Part shown: positions 11,051 through 25,200 of the stretch, piece after piece
How the letters are laid out: each line of letters opens with the position of its first letter
Position numbering within the stretch: the stretch's first letter is position 1
Source of the DNA: Xylocopa sonorina
Taxonomy: Eukaryota > Arthropoda > Insecta > Hymenoptera > Apidae
Length of the DNA stretch: 64,000 nucleotides
Reading direction: 5' to 3'
Assembly (NCBI RefSeq): GCF_050948175.1
Contig: NW_027490113.1
Span: forward strand, 1,736,001-1,800,000
Notes under the pieces: generated by a model
Database searches by the model: none
The model's input: the letters and a program-made list of their open reading frames with translations, nothing else
What the model was told of the DNA's origin: nothing
Program-made: the position numbers and the translations under genes

Positions 11051-12186
11051 AACTTCGGCGCGTCCCTGGTCACGATTTGTCGCGGCTGGTCGTATACTGG
11101 ACGTTTAGCGGGAGTTGGCGCGTCCCTGGTTCGCAGGTAGTCGTCCCGATAGTTATGCGATCGCTGCGGAGGGAATGACCTGAGTTTGCACTCGGTCGCG
11201 TAATGCCCCGAATTATTGCATTTGTTGCATATTATCTCCGTGCGTTTTTCACGCGATTCTGTTCGCGGTCGCGTTTTACCGAGCCTATTACAATCGCGCT
11301 CGTGAATTTGAAAAAGATCCCGTGCTCGGGCGAAAGTTTGTCGTAACGTACTGTACGAATCTAACGGCATTTGTATTCTTATTTCCGGGATTAAGCCGTC
11401 TCTAAAGCACTGCGAGGTGAAAGCGTTTACGTTTTCGAGGGATTCCTGATGGTCTCGCCCATTGAGTCTGTCACAGTCAATTATCGCGGTCCTTAAGTCT
11501 TTCACCCGGCTGATATAATCCAGAATGTGTTCGTGAGCGCGCATGTATATGTTTGTAAGCTCGCCCCGATAATGTTCTGCGGATTTCACGGTTCCAAATG
11601 AGCTACGAAGGACGTCGGTTAACTCGAGTATCGTCTCGCACGGTTCGTCCTCTAATGCGGCGTAGGCGCGGCCCTTAAGTTTTCCCTTCAGCAAACGCGT
11701 GAATGTTCGCTCGCAACCGTTAGGTATGAGCTCGTATGCTCGTTTACAAGCGCGCGTGAATTGGAGAATTGGAATATTCTGCCCGTCGAAGCTTGGAACG
11801 GCTTCAAGCGCCTGTTTGAGCGATAGCTCGTCGTGCTGCGAGCCGTGCGCATTGAAATTGGCGCTTGAATTATTAACAGAAAGTGGGTCTATTCGCGGAA
11901 CATCTAAAGATACGGTATCATCGCGTGCTAGGTCCGGTGTTCGGCGAATTGCTTCTATTTCGCGACGCAACATTTCTACCTGCAGAAGTAACGCGGCGTT
12001 GGTTGAATCGGACGCGTCTGCGGGTTTCGCGGATGTGCTGGGCTGCGCGGTGCGAGAAATTGGCTCGGCGAGAGCGTCTTGAAAATCGAGTGCTCTACTC
12101 GTGCGTTTGTCGCGATCGGTATCAAGCATCGCGGCGGCCTTTTGTGCTTGCTGGCGCGTCTTAGTCGGTGGTGTCCGTGTCGCCAT
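10855..12186 (-). CDS. gag: Gag polyprotein (E1)
   Basis: This is an intact 443-residue Gag with the same ATG context as the other copies. The capsid-like middle is followed by two CCHC knuckles (C-x2-C-x4-H-x4-C at residues 320-333 and 380-393). The slippery heptamer lies at 10963-10969 on the minus strand. Since the copy can still make Gag but not full Pol, it could contribute particles or be mobilised in trans by an intact relative such as E2; that is inference. Confidence 0.93.
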   Translation of the reverse strand: MATRTPPTKTRQQAQKAAAMLDTDRDKRTSRALDFQDALAEPISRTAQPSTSAKPADASDSTNAALLLQVEMLRREIEAIRRTPDLARDDTVSLDVPRIDPLSVNNSSANFNAHGSQHDELSLKQALEAVPSFDGQNIPILQFTRACKRAYELIPNGCERTFTRLLKGKLKGRAYAALEDEPCETILELTDVLRSSFGTVKSAEHYRGELTNIYMRAHEHILDYISRVKDLRTAIIDCDRLNGRDHQESLENVNAFTSQCFRDGLIPEIRIQMPLDSYSTLRQTFARARDLFQIHERDCNRLGKTRPRTESREKRTEIICNKCNNSGHYATECKLRSFPPQRSHNYRDDYLRTRDAPTPAKRPVYDQPRQIVTRDAPKFCRYCKNSGHDIDECRKRQYQNTVNRNSGNEGGLYTRRETGREAEHRIRSLATNNSDGETNETPL

Positions 12187-12237
12187 GGCTAGTTTCGCGG
12201 ACTCTTTCGGCGGAATTTCCGGAGAGAACGCGTGGCT

Positions 12238-12255
12238 ATCCCACCGCTGTCACCA
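12238..12255 (-). promoter_or_regulatory. Primer binding site, leucine-tRNA-like (E1)
   Basis: This is the same 18 bases as in E0, starting 13 nt inside the 5' LTR. It is unchanged, so priming should not be affected in this copy. Confidence 0.75.
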
Positions 12256-12268
12256 AAAATAACTTTCG

Positions 12269-13814
12269 TGTCACGTCCCGGGGTGTGATTTCACTCGAAA
12301 CTATGACACGACGTCGTAGCCGTTCCCGAAACGAACGCGAATTGCGCCTGGACCGGGTTCGTTGGCGTTCTGGACTCTAATTACCGAATATTTAACGCGG
12401 CACTTACCTTTCGATGTCTTGATTTTACCGCTGTGACTCTCGTTCCAGGTATCGAGAGCGCCTTGGATCCGTGACCGGTATTGCTGCGGCGTACGGCTGG
12501 AACGGTTGTACGGTCACAGGGATGAGTTTCCAGACGGGCTGACCCCGGCTGGCGGGTACGGGCGCTGGGACAGGACGATCCTGGGCACGAATGGGCCGGA
12601 CGGCGGAAAAGGTATCCTTCGCAGGAACAGGAACTCGAGTGCAGAGATCGATGTATCCAGGAACACTGCCCACGTATTCGCGAATCAGACGACGCATGAA
12701 CTCCTTCCTCCCCGCGCGTCGTGTACGCTTTTTCGGAGTCTCGAAGTTCATCAAGAGCACTTGTACTTCGGAAGATAACGGCACGGCTAAGCGCTGGTTC
12801 GCTCTAGCGGTACAGTGTCAACCTGGGCGCAAGATGCTTGATCACGGCAGGACTGAAGAAAGAGCGGCTAAGCGTTGGTTCGCTCTAGCTGTCTACCTTC
12901 AGGACTATCGCAGATGAATTGTAGAAACGTGTAATATTCGCGAGCGTACCCGTGGAATTGAGTTGAGGAACTTGTAATTGAAATAAAGAAGATTTGTATC
13001 TGGTATAAACTACGTATATTCTTTAAACTTCCCTATGTTACTACACTTGACTAATTCTAAGTTATTAAACTAAGATTATAACAAGAAATTGAAATGGACT
13101 AAGTTACGTTACGGACTCCGCTAACGGAGATGAGATAGAGACGAAGGCATTGAGCTGGTAGCTCGTTGCTTATGAGCCAATTGCTCGAGTCGGAGAGAAC
13201 TCCTCGGTTCGGAGTCGAGACTAGATGTGTCTCGTTCGGAGGCGCGATTAGAAGTGTCTATCAGATCTCGCATCCGCGACCTCCTCGGGTCGCGCGGCGC
13301 GCGAGTCGCTGGGCCCTCGCGGTGGGGCGGACGGTTGGAGTAGGGCGGCCGCTCGGCCCTAGCGGTGGGGCGGCCGGTCGGAGTGGGGAGCGGCCCGCGT
13401 TGAGCGTGAGCCGCGAGCGTCGAGTGCGCGCGCGAGCGCATCGCAACTTATCTCTAGCGTAACGACTAGGCGGCGTATGTACATGTATGTATTTAAATCT
13501 AGATGTGTGTTGTGGTGTATGTACAGAAATGAGTAGTGTACTTATACTATGATCGCATATACGAGAAGAGGGTGTACGGGTGCGTGATCGCCGGTGACTC
13601 GATGCGGTACGTGGTGTGGTGCTCCTCGCCCTCGTAACGTGGGGTGAGGTCTTCCCTGACGTGTGTCGAGTACCCTTCCTCTCTCTCGTATCGTCGTCTC
13701 TGAATACTGGAGCGGCGTGTCGGCGGGTGGCCCGCGTACAGGGGCTCTGGATACGGATGCCGCTGGAGAAGAGGTTGACGCCGGAGGGTGGCAGGCGGTA
13801 CGCCTGACGTCACA
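12269..13814 (-). repeat. 5' LTR of E1 (1546 bp)
   Basis: The right edge (TGACGTCACA) meets satellite TTATATCTTACC at phase 40. It carries the TATA-like box at 13539-13546, the splice-donor-like GTAAGT at 12402-12407 and the 119-codon ORF at 12425-12784. It has private variants ACGAATGG, GATGCTTG and GTAGAAAC. It shares GATGCGG with E0 and E3, whereas the 3' LTR of E1 shares GATACGG with E2. Confidence 0.95.
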
Positions 13815-14714
13815 TTATATCTTACCATGAAACATAGAAATGAGATGCGATATCGCGTTTTAAGAAGCATTAGAACTCTATTGCTACGATACGTAGACAT
13901 CTGCAAATGCTATTTCCTTGCAAGGAAGTGTCGCATTTACATTCATTTGAATCGTAGACGAGGAATGCATAACACTTCGCAAATCATGTTATATCTTACC
14001 ATGAAACATAGAAATGAGATGCGATATCGCGTTTTAAGAATCATATGAACTCTATTGCTACGATACGTAGACATCTGCAATCGCTATTTCCTAGCAAGGA
14101 AGTGTCGCATTTACATTCATTTGAAGTGTAGACGAGGAATACATGATACTTCGCAAATCATATTATATCTTACCATGAATCATAGAAATGAGATGTGATA
14201 TCGCGTTTTAAGGAGCATTAGAACACTATTGCTACGATAGGTAGACATTTGCAAACGCTATTTCCTTGCAAGGAAGTGTCGCATTTACATTCATTTGAAT
14301 CGTAGACGAGGAATGCATAACACTTCGCAATGAATATTATATCTTATCATGAAACATAGATATGAGATGCAATATCTCGTTTTAAGAAGCATTTGAACTC
14401 TATTGCTTCGATACGTGGACATCTGCAAACGCTATTTCCTTGCAAGGAAGTGTCGCATTTACATTCATTTGAAGTGTAGACGAGGAATACATAACACTCC
14501 GCAAATCATATTATATCTTACCATGAAACATAGAAATGTGATGCGATATCGCGTTTTAAGAATCATAAGAACTCTATTGCAACGATACGTAGACATCTGC
14601 AAACGCTATTTCCTTGCAAAGAAGTGTCGCATTTACATTCATTTGAAGTGTAGACGAGGAATACATAACACTTCGCAAATCATATTATATCTTACCATGA
14701 AACATAGAAATGAG

Positions 14715-17700
14715 ATGCGATATCGCGTTTTAAGAAGCATTAGAACTCTACTGCTACGATACGCAGACATCTGCAAACGCTATTTCCTAGCGAGGAAGTC
14801 ACATTCACATTCATTTGAAGTGTAGACGAGGAATACATAACACTTCGCAAATCATGTTTTATCCTACCATGAAACATAGAAATGAGATGCGATATCGCTT
14901 TTTAAGAATGATATGAACTCTATTGCTACGATACGTAGACATGTGCAATCGCTACTACCTTGCAAGGAAGTGTCGCATTTACTTTCATTTGAATCGTAGA
15001 CGAGGAATACATGACACTTCGCAATGAATATTATATCTTATCAGGAAACATAGATATGAGATGCAATATCTCGTTTTAAGAAGCATTTGAACTCTATTGC
15101 TTCGATACGTAGACATCTGCTAACGCTATTTCCATGCAAGGAAGTGTCGCATTTACATTCATTTGAAGTGTAGACGAGGAATACATGATACTTCGCAAAT
15201 CATATTATATCTTACCATGAAACATAGGAATGAGATGTGATATCGCGTTTTAAGAAGCATTTGAACTCTATTGCTTCGATACGTAGACATCTGCAAACGC
15301 TATTTCCTTGCAAGGAGGTGTCGCATTTACATTCATTTGATGTGTAGACGAGGAATACATGACACTTCGCAAATCATATTATATCTTATCATGAAACATA
15401 GAAATGAGATGCGATATCGCGCTTTAAGAAGCATTAGAAAGCTATTGCTTCGATACGTAGACATCTGCAAACGCTATTTCCTAGCGAGGAAGTATCGCAT
15501 TCACATTCTTTTGAAGTGTAGACGAGGAATACATAACACTTCGCAAATCATGTTATATCTTACCATGAAACATAGAAATGAGATGCGATATCGCGTTTTA
15601 AGAATCATATGAACTCTATTGCTACGATACGTAGACATCTGCAATCGCTATTTCCTAGCAAGGAAGTGTCGCATTTACATTCATTTGAAGTGTAGACGAG
15701 GAATACATGATACTTCGCAAATCATATTATATCTTACCATGAATCATAGAAATGAGATGCGATATCGCGTTTTAAGAAGCATTAGAACACTATTGCTACG
15801 ATAGGTAGACATTTGCAAACGCTATTTCCTAGCAAAGAAGTGTCGCATTTACATTCATTTGAAGTGTAGACGAGGAATACATAACACTTCGCAAATCATA
15901 TTATATCTTACCATGAAACGTAAAAATGAGATGCAATATAGCGTTCTAAGAATCATAAGAACTCTATTGCTACGATACGTACACATCTGCAAATGCTATT
16001 TCCTTTCAAGGAAGTGTCGCATTTACATTCATTTGAATCGTAGACGAGGAATGCATAACACTTCGCAAATCATATTATATCTTACCATGAAACATAGAAA
16101 TGAGATGCGATATCGCGTTTTAAGAAGCATTAGAACTCTATTGCTACGATACGTAGACATCTGCAAACGCTATTTCCTTGCAAGGAAGTGTCGCATTTAC
16201 TTTCATTTGAATCGTAGACGAGGCATACATGACACTTCGCGAATCATATTATATCTTACCATGAAACGTAAAAATGAGATGCAATATAGCGTTCTAAGAA
16301 TCACAAGAACTCTATTGCTACGATACGTAGACATCTGCAAACGCTATTTCCTTGCAAGGAAGTGTCTCATTTACATTCATTTGATGTGTAGACGAAGAAT
16401 ACATAACACGTCGCAAATCATATTATATCTTACCATGAAACATAGAAATGAGATGCGATATCGCGTTTTAAGAATCTTAAGAACTCTACTGCTACGATAC
16501 GTAGACATCTGCAATCGCTATTTCCTTGCAAAGAAGTGTCGCATTTACATTCATTTGAAGTGTAGCCGAGGAATACATAACACTTCGCAAATCGTATTAT
16601 ATCTTACCATGAATCATAGAAATGAGATGCGATATCGCGTTTTAAGAATCATATGAACTCTATTGCTACGATACGTAGACATCTGCAATCGCTATTTCCT
16701 AGCAAGGAAGTGTCGCATTTACATTCATTTGAAGTGTAGACGAGGAATACATGATACTTCGCAAATCATATTATATCTTACCATGAATCATAGAAATGAG
16801 ATGTGATATCGCGTTTTAAGAAGCATTAGAACTCTACTGCTACGATACGCAGACATCTGCAAACGCTATTTCCTAGCGAGGAAGTCACATTCACATTCAT
16901 TTGAAGTGTAGACGAGGAATACATAACACTTCGCAAATCATGTTTTATCTTACCATGAAACATAGAAATGAGATGCGATATCGCTTTTTAAGAATGATAT
17001 GAACTCTATTGCTACGATACGTAGACATGTGCAATCGCTACTACCTTGCAAGGAAGTGTCGCATTTACTTTCATTTGAATCGTAGACGAGGAATACATGA
17101 CACTTCGCAATGAATATTATATCTTATCAGGAAACATAGATATGAGATGCAATATCTCGTTTTAAGAAGCATTTGAACTCTATTGCTTCGATACGTAGAC
17201 ATCTGCTAACGCTATTTCCATGCAAGGAAGTGTCGCATTTACATTCATTTGAAGTGTAGACGAGGAATACATGATACTTCGCAAATCATATTATATCTTA
17301 CCATGAAACATAGGAATGAGATGTGATATCGCGTTTTAAGAAGCATTTGAACTCTATTGCTTCGATACGTAGACATCTGCAAACGCTATTTCCTTGCAAG
17401 GAGGTGTCGCATTTACATTCATTTGATGTGTAGACGAGGAATACATGACACTTCGCAAATCATATTATATCTTATCATGAAACATAGAAATGAGATGCGA
17501 TATCGCGCTTTAAGAAGCATTAGAAAGCTATTGCTTCGATACGTAGACATCTGCAAACGCTATTTCCTAGCGAGGAAGTGTCGCATTCACATTCTTTTGA
17601 AGTGTAGACGAGGAATACATAACACTTCGCAAATCATGTTATATCTTACCATGAAACATAGAAATGAGATGCGATATCGCGTTTTAAGAATCATATGAAC

Positions 17701-19220
17701 TCTATTGCTACGATACGTAGACATCTGCAATCGCTATTTCCTAGCAAGGAAGTGTCGCATTTACATTCATTTGAAGTGCAGACGAGGAATACATGATACT
17801 TCGCAAATCATATTATATCTTACCATGAATCATAGAAATGAGATGCGACATCGCGTTTTAAGAAGCATTAGAACACTATTGCTACGATAGGTAGACATTT
17901 GCAAACGCTATTTCCTAGCAAAGAAGTGTCGCATTTACATTCATTTGAAGTGTAGACGAGGAATACATAACACTTCGCAAATCATATTATATCTTACCAT
18001 GAAACGTAAAAATGAGATGCAATATAGCGTTCTAAGAATCATAAGAACTCTATTGCTACGATACGTACACATCTGCAAACGCTATTTCCTTTCAAGGAAG
18101 TGTCGCATTTACATTCATTTGAATCGTAGACGAGGAATGCATAACACTTCGCAAATCATATTATATCTTACCATGAAACATAGAAATGAGATGCGATATC
18201 GCGTTTTAAGAAGCATTAGAACTCTATTGCTACGATACGTAGACATCTGCAAACGCTATTTCCTTGCAAGGAAGTGTCGCATTTACTTTCATTTGAATCG
18301 TAGACGAGGCATACATGACACTTCGCGAATCATATTATATCTTACCATGAAACGTAAAAATGAGATGCAATATAGCGTTCTAAGAATCACAAGAACTCTA
18401 TTGCTACGATACGTAGACATCTGCAAACGCTATTTCCTTGCAAGGAAGTGTCTCATTTACATTCATTTGATGTGTAGACGAAGAATACATAACACTTCGC
18501 AAATCATATTATATCTTACCATGAAACATAGAAATGAGATGCGATATCGCGTTTTAAGAATCTTAAGAACTCTACTGCTACGATACGTAGACATCTGCAA
18601 TCGCTATTTCCTTGCAAAGAAGTGTCGCATTTACATTCATTTGAAGTGTAGCCGAGGAATACATAACACTTCGCAAATCGTATTATATCTTACCATGAAT
18701 CATAGAAATGAGATGCGATATCGCGTTTTAAGAATCATATGAACTCTATTGCTACGATACGTAGACATCTGCAATCGCTATTTCCTAGCAAGGAAGTGTC
18801 GCATTTACATTCATTTGAAGTGTAGACGAGGAATACATGATACTTCGCAAATCATATTATATCTTACCATGAATCATAGAAATGAGATGTGATATCGCGT
18901 TTTAAGAAGCATTAGAACTCTACTGCTACGATACGCAGACATCTGCAAACGCTATTTCCTAGCGAGGAAGTCACATTCACATTCATTTGAAGTGTAGACG
19001 AGGAATACATAACACTTCGCAAATCATGTTTTATCTTACCATGAAACATAGAAATGAGATGCGATATCGCTTTTTAAGAATGATTTGAACTCTATTGCTA
19101 CGATACGTAGACATGTGCAATCGCTACTACCTTGCAAGGAAGTGTCGCATTTACTTTCATTTGAATCGTAGACGAGGAATACATGACACTTCGCAATGAA
19201 TATTATATCTTATCAGGAAA
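14715..19220 (+). repeat. Higher-order repeat, 2086-bp period (12 monomers)
   Basis: Marker variants recur at 2086-base spacing: the 172-bp tag at 14795, 16881 and 18967; the CAAGGAGGTG monomer at 15271 and 17357; and a GTAAAAATGAG monomer at 15919 and 18005. The period equals eleven 174-bp monomers plus one of 172. About 2.2 copies are visible, and the pattern breaks near 19220. The edges are approximate. Confidence 0.8.
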
Positions 19221-22200
19221 CATAGAAATGTGATGCGATATCGCGTTTTAAGAATCACAAGAACTCTATTGCAACGATACGTAGACATCTGCAAACGCTA
19301 TTTCCTTGCAAAGAAGTGTCGCATTTACATTCAATTGAAGTGTAGACGAGGAATACATAACACTTCGCAAATCATATTATATCTTACCATGTAACGTAGA
19401 AATGAGATGCGATATCGCGTTTTAAGAAGCATTAGAACTCTACTGCTACGATACGCAGACATCTGCAAACGCTATTTCCTAGCGAGGAAGTCACATTCAC
19501 ATTCATTTGAAGTGTAGACGAGGAATACATAACACTTCGCAAATCATGTTTTATCTTACCATGAAACATAGAAATGAGATGCGATATCGCTTTTTAAGAA
19601 TGATATGAACTCTATTGCTACGATACGTAGACATGTGCAATCGCTACTACCTTGCAAGGAAGTGTCGCATTTACTTTCATTTGAATCGTAGACGAGGAAT
19701 ACATGACACTTCGCAATGAATATTATATCTTATCAGGAAACAAAGATATGAGATGCAATATCTCGTTTTAAGAAGCATTTGAACTCTATTGCTTCGATAC
19801 GTAGACATCTGCTAACGCTATTTCCATGCAAGGAAGTGTCGCATTTACATTCATTTGAAGTGTAGACGAGGAATACATGATACTTCGCAAATCATATTAT
19901 ATCTTACCATGAAACATAGGAATGAGATGTGATATCGCGTTTTAAGAAGCATTTGAACTCTATTGCTTCGATACGTAGACATCTGCAAACGCTATTTCCT
20001 TGCAAGGAGGTGTCGCATTTACATTCATTTGATGTGTAGACGAGGAATACATGACACTTCGCAAATCATATTATATCTTACCATGAATCATAGAAATGAG
20101 ATGCGATATCGCGTTTTAAGAAGCATTAGAACACTATTGCTACGATAGGTAGACATTTGCAAACGCTATTTCCTAGCAAAGAAGTGTCGCATTTACATTC
20201 ATTTGAAGTGTAGACGAGGAATACATAACACTTCGCAAATCATATTATATCTTACCATGAAACGTAAAAATGAGATGCAATATAGCGTTCTAAGATTCAT
20301 AAGAACTCTATTGCTACGATACGTACACATCTGCAAACGCTATTTCCTTTCAAGGAAGTGTCGCATTTACATTCATTTGAATCGTAGACGAGGAATGCAT
20401 AACACTTCGCAAATCATATTATATCTTACCATGAAACGTAAAAATGAGATGCAATATAGCGTTCTAAGAATCACAAGAACTCTATTGCTACGATACGTAG
20501 ACATCTGCAAACGCTATTTCCTTGCAAGGAAGTGTCTCATTTACATTCATTTGATGTGTAGACGAAGAATACATAACACTTCGCAAATCATATTATATCT
20601 TACCATGAAACATAGAAATGAGATGCGATATCGCGTTTTAAGAATCATAAGAACTCTACTGCTACGATACGTAGACATCTGCAATCGCTATTTCCTTGCA
20701 AAGAAGTGTCGCATTTACATTCATTTGAAGTGTAGCCGAGGAATACATAACACTTCGCAAATCGTATTATATCTTACCATGAAACATAGAAATGAGATGC
20801 GATATCGCGTTTTAAGAAGCATTTGAACTCTACTGCTACGATACGCAGACATCTGCAAACGCTATTTCCTAGCGAGGAAGTGTCGCATTCACATTCATTT
20901 GAAATGTAGACGAGGAATACATAACACTTCGCAAATCATATTATATCCTACCATGAAACATAGGAATGAGGTGCGATATCGCGTTTTAAGAAGCATTAGA
21001 ACTCAACTGCTACGATACGTAGACATCTGCAAACGCTATTTCCTTGCAAGGAAGTTTTGCATTTACATTCATTTGAATTGTAGGCGAAGAATGCATAACA
21101 CTTCGCAATGAATATTATATCTTATCATGAAACATAGATATGAGATGCAATATCTCGTTTTAAGAAGCATTTGAACTCCATTGCTTCGATACGTAGACAT
21201 CTGCAAACGCTATTTCCTAGCGAGGAAGTGTCGCATTCACATTCATTTGAAGTGTAGCCGAGGAATACATAACACTTCGCAAATCGGATTATATCTCACC
21301 ATGAAACATAGAAATGAGATGCGATATCGCGTTTTGAGAAGCATTTGAACTCTATTGCTTCGATACGTAGACATTTGCAATCGCTACTACCTTGCAAGGA
21401 AGTGTCGCATTTACTTTCATTTGAATCGTAGACGAGGAATACATGACACTTCGCAATGAATATTATATCTTATCAGGAAACATAGATATGAGATGCAATA
21501 TCTCGTTTTAAGAAGCATTTGAACTCTATTGCTTCGATACGTAGACATCTGCTAACGCTATTTCCATGCAAGGAAGTGTCGCATTTACATTCATTTGAAG
21601 TGTAGACGAGGAATACATGATACTTCGCAAATCATATTATATCTTACCATGAAACATAGGAATGAGATGTGATATCGCGTTTTAAGAAGCATTTGAACTC
21701 TATTGCTTCGATACGTAGACATCTGCAAACGCTATTTCCTTGCAAGGAGGTGTCGCATTTACATTCATTTGATGTGTAGACGAGGAATACATGACACTTC
21801 GCAAATCATATTATATCTTATCATGAAACATAGAAATGAGATGCGATATCGCGCTTTAAGAAGCATTAGAAAGCTATTGCTTCGATACGTAGACATCTGC
21901 AAACGCTATTTCCTAGCGAGGAAGTATCGCATTCACATTCTTTTGAAGTGTAGACGAGGAATACATAACACTTCGCAAATCATGTTATATCTTACCATGA
22001 AACATAGAAATGAGATGCGATATCGCGTTTTAAGAATCATATGAACTCTATTGCTACGATACGTAGACATCTGCAATCGCTATTTCCTAGCAAGGAAGTG
22101 TCGCATTTACATTCATTTGAAGTGTAGACGAGGAATACATGATACTTCGCAAATCATATTATATCTTACCATGAATCATAGAAATGAGATGCGATATCGC

Positions 22201-25200
22201 GTTTTAAGAAGCATTAGAACACTATTGCTACGATAGGTAGACATTTGCAAACGCTATTTCCTAGCAAAGAAGTGTCGCATTTACATTCATTTGAAGTGTA
22301 GACGAGGAATACATAACACTTCGCAAATCATATTATATCTTACCATGAAACGTAAAAATGAGATGCAATATAGCGTTCTAAGATTCATAAGAACTCTATT
22401 GCTACGATACGTACACATCTGCAAACGCTATTTCCTTTCAAGGAAGTGTCGCATTTACATTCATTTGAATCGTAGACGAGGAATGCATAACACTTCGCAA
22501 ATCATATTATATCTTACCATGAAACGTAAAAATGAGATGCAATATAGCGTTCTAAGAATCACAAGAACTCTATTGCTACGATACGTAGACATCTGCAAAC
22601 GCTATTTCCTTGCAAGGAAGTGTCTCATTTACATTCATTTGATGTGTAGACGAAGAATACATAACACTTCGCAAATCATATTATATCTTACCATGAAACA
22701 TAGAAATGAGATGCGATATCGCGTTTTAAGAAGCATTAGAACTCTATTGCTACGATACGTAGACATCTGCAAACGCTATTTCCTTGCAAGGAAGTGTCGC
22801 ATTTACTTTCATTTGAATCGTAGACGAGGCATACATGACACTTCGCGAATCATATTATATCTTACCATGAAACGTAAAAATGAGATGCAATATAGCGTTC
22901 TAAGAATCACAAGAACTCTATTGCTACGATACGTAGACATCTGCAAACGCTATTTCCTTGCAAGGAAGTGTCTCATTTACATTCATTTGATGTGTAGACG
23001 AAGAATACATAACACTTCGCAAATCATATTATATCTTACCATGAAACATAGAAATGAGATGCGATATCGCGTTTTAAGAATCTTAAGAACTCTACTGCTA
23101 CGATACGTAGACATCTGCAATCGCTATTTCCTTGCAAAGAAGTGTCGCATTTACATTCATTTGAAGTGTAGCCGAGGAATACATAACACTTCGCAAATCG
23201 TATTATATCTTACCATGAATCATAGAAATGAGATGCGATATCGCGTTTTAAGAATCATATGAACTCTATTGCTACGATACGTAGACATCTGCAATCGCTA
23301 TTTCCTAGCAAGGAAGTGTCGCATTTACATTCATTTGAAGTGTAGACGAGGAATACATGATACTTCGCAAATCATATTATATCTTACCATGAATCATAGA
23401 AATGAGATGTGATATCGCGTTTTAAGAAGCATTAGAACTCTACTGCTACGATACGCAGACATCTGCAAACGCTATTTCCTAGCGAGGAAGTCACATTCAC
23501 ATTCATTTGAAGTGTAGACGAGGAATACATAACACTTCGCAAATCATGTTTTATCTTACCATGAAACATAGAAATGAGATGCGATATCGCTTTTTAAGAA
23601 TGATATGAACTCTATTGCTACGATACGTAGACATGTGCAATCGCTACTACCTTGCAAGGAAGTGTCGCATTTACTTTCATTTGAATCGTAGACGAGGAAT
23701 ACATGACACTTCGCAATGAATATTATATCTTATCAGGAAACATAGAAATGTGATGCGATATCGCGTTTTAAGAATCACAAGAACTCTATTGCAACGATAC
23801 GTAGACATCTGCAAACGCTATTTCCTTGCAAAGAAGTGTCGCATTTACATTCATTTGAAGTGTAGACGAGGAATACATAACACTTCGCAAATCATATTAT
23901 ATCTTACCATGAAACATAGAAATGAGATGCGATATCGCGTTTTAAGAAGCATTAGAACTCTACTGCTACGATACGCAGACATCTGCAAACGCTATTTCCT
24001 AGCGAGGAAGTCACATTCACATTCATTTGAAGTGTAGACGAGGAATACATAACACTTCGCAAATCATGTTTTATCTTACCATGAAACATAGAAATGAGAT
24101 GCGATATCGCTTTTTAAGAATGATATGAACTCTATTGCTACGATACGTAGACATGTGCAATCGCTACTACCTTGCAAGGAAGTGTCGCATTTACTTTCAT
24201 TTGAATCGTAGACGAGGAATACATGACACTTCGCAATGAATATTATATCTTATCAGGAAACAAAGATATGAGATGCAATATCTCGTTTTAAGAAGCATTT
24301 GAACTCTATTGCTTCGATACGTAGACATCTGCTAACGCTATTTCCATGCAAGGAAGTGTCGCATTTACATTCATTTGAAGTGTAGACGAGGAATACATGA
24401 TACTTCGCAAATCATATTATATCTTACCATGAAACATAGGAATGAGATGTGATATCGCGTTTTAAGAAGCATTTGAACTCTATTGCTTCGATACGTAGAC
24501 ATCTGCAAACGCTATTTCCTTGCAAGGAGGTGTCGCATTTACATTCATTTGATGTGTAGACGAGGAATACATGACACTTCGCAAATCATATTATATCTTA
24601 CCATGAATCATAGAAATGAGATGCGATATCGCGTTTTAAGAAGCATTAGAACACTATTGCTACGATAGGTAGACATTTGCAAACGCTATTTCCTAGCAAA
24701 GAAGTGTCGCATTTACATTCATTTGAAGTGTAGACGAGGAATACATAACACTTCGCAAATCATATTATATCTTACCATGAAACGTAAAAATGAGATGCAA
24801 TATAGCGTTCTAAGATTCATAAGAACTCTATTGCTACGATACGTACACATCTGCAAACGCTATTTCCTTTCAAGGAAGTGTCGCATTTACATTCATTTGA
24901 ATCGTAGACGAGGAATGCATAACACTTCGCAAATCATATTATATCTTACCATGAAACGTAAAAATGAGATGCAATATAGCGTTCTAAGAATCACAAGAAC
25001 TCTATTGCTACGATACGTAGACATCTGCAAACGCTATTTCCTTGCAAGGAAGTGTCTCATTTACATTCATTTGATGTGTAGACGAAGAATACATAACACT
25101 TCGCAAATCATATTATATCTTACCATGAAACATAGAAATGAGATGCGATATCGCGTTTTAAGAATCATAAGAACTCTACTGCTACGATACGTAGACATCT

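Larger units (their letters stand above)
4803..13814 (-). mobile_element. E1: full-length Ty3/gypsy-type LTR retrotransposon with broken pol
   Basis: The element is 9012 bp: LTR 12269-13814, primer binding site, gag, pol, polypurine tract and LTR 4803-6348. It is 10 bp shorter than E2 because of one deletion in pol at 10590/10591. The two LTRs differ at about 4 of 1546 positions by eye, so the copy is young. Both LTRs share a private G in GATGAATTG, which suggests one insertion event. Yet the flanks do not form a target duplication: the left satellite ends at phase 23 (ATAA) and the right resumes at phase 40 (TTAT). Confidence 0.95.

Noticed and set aside
4799..13818. ATAA and TTAT flanks of E1 as a target duplication
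   Set aside because: They are reverse complements of each other, not direct repeats, and their satellite phases (20-23 and 40-43) do not coincide.
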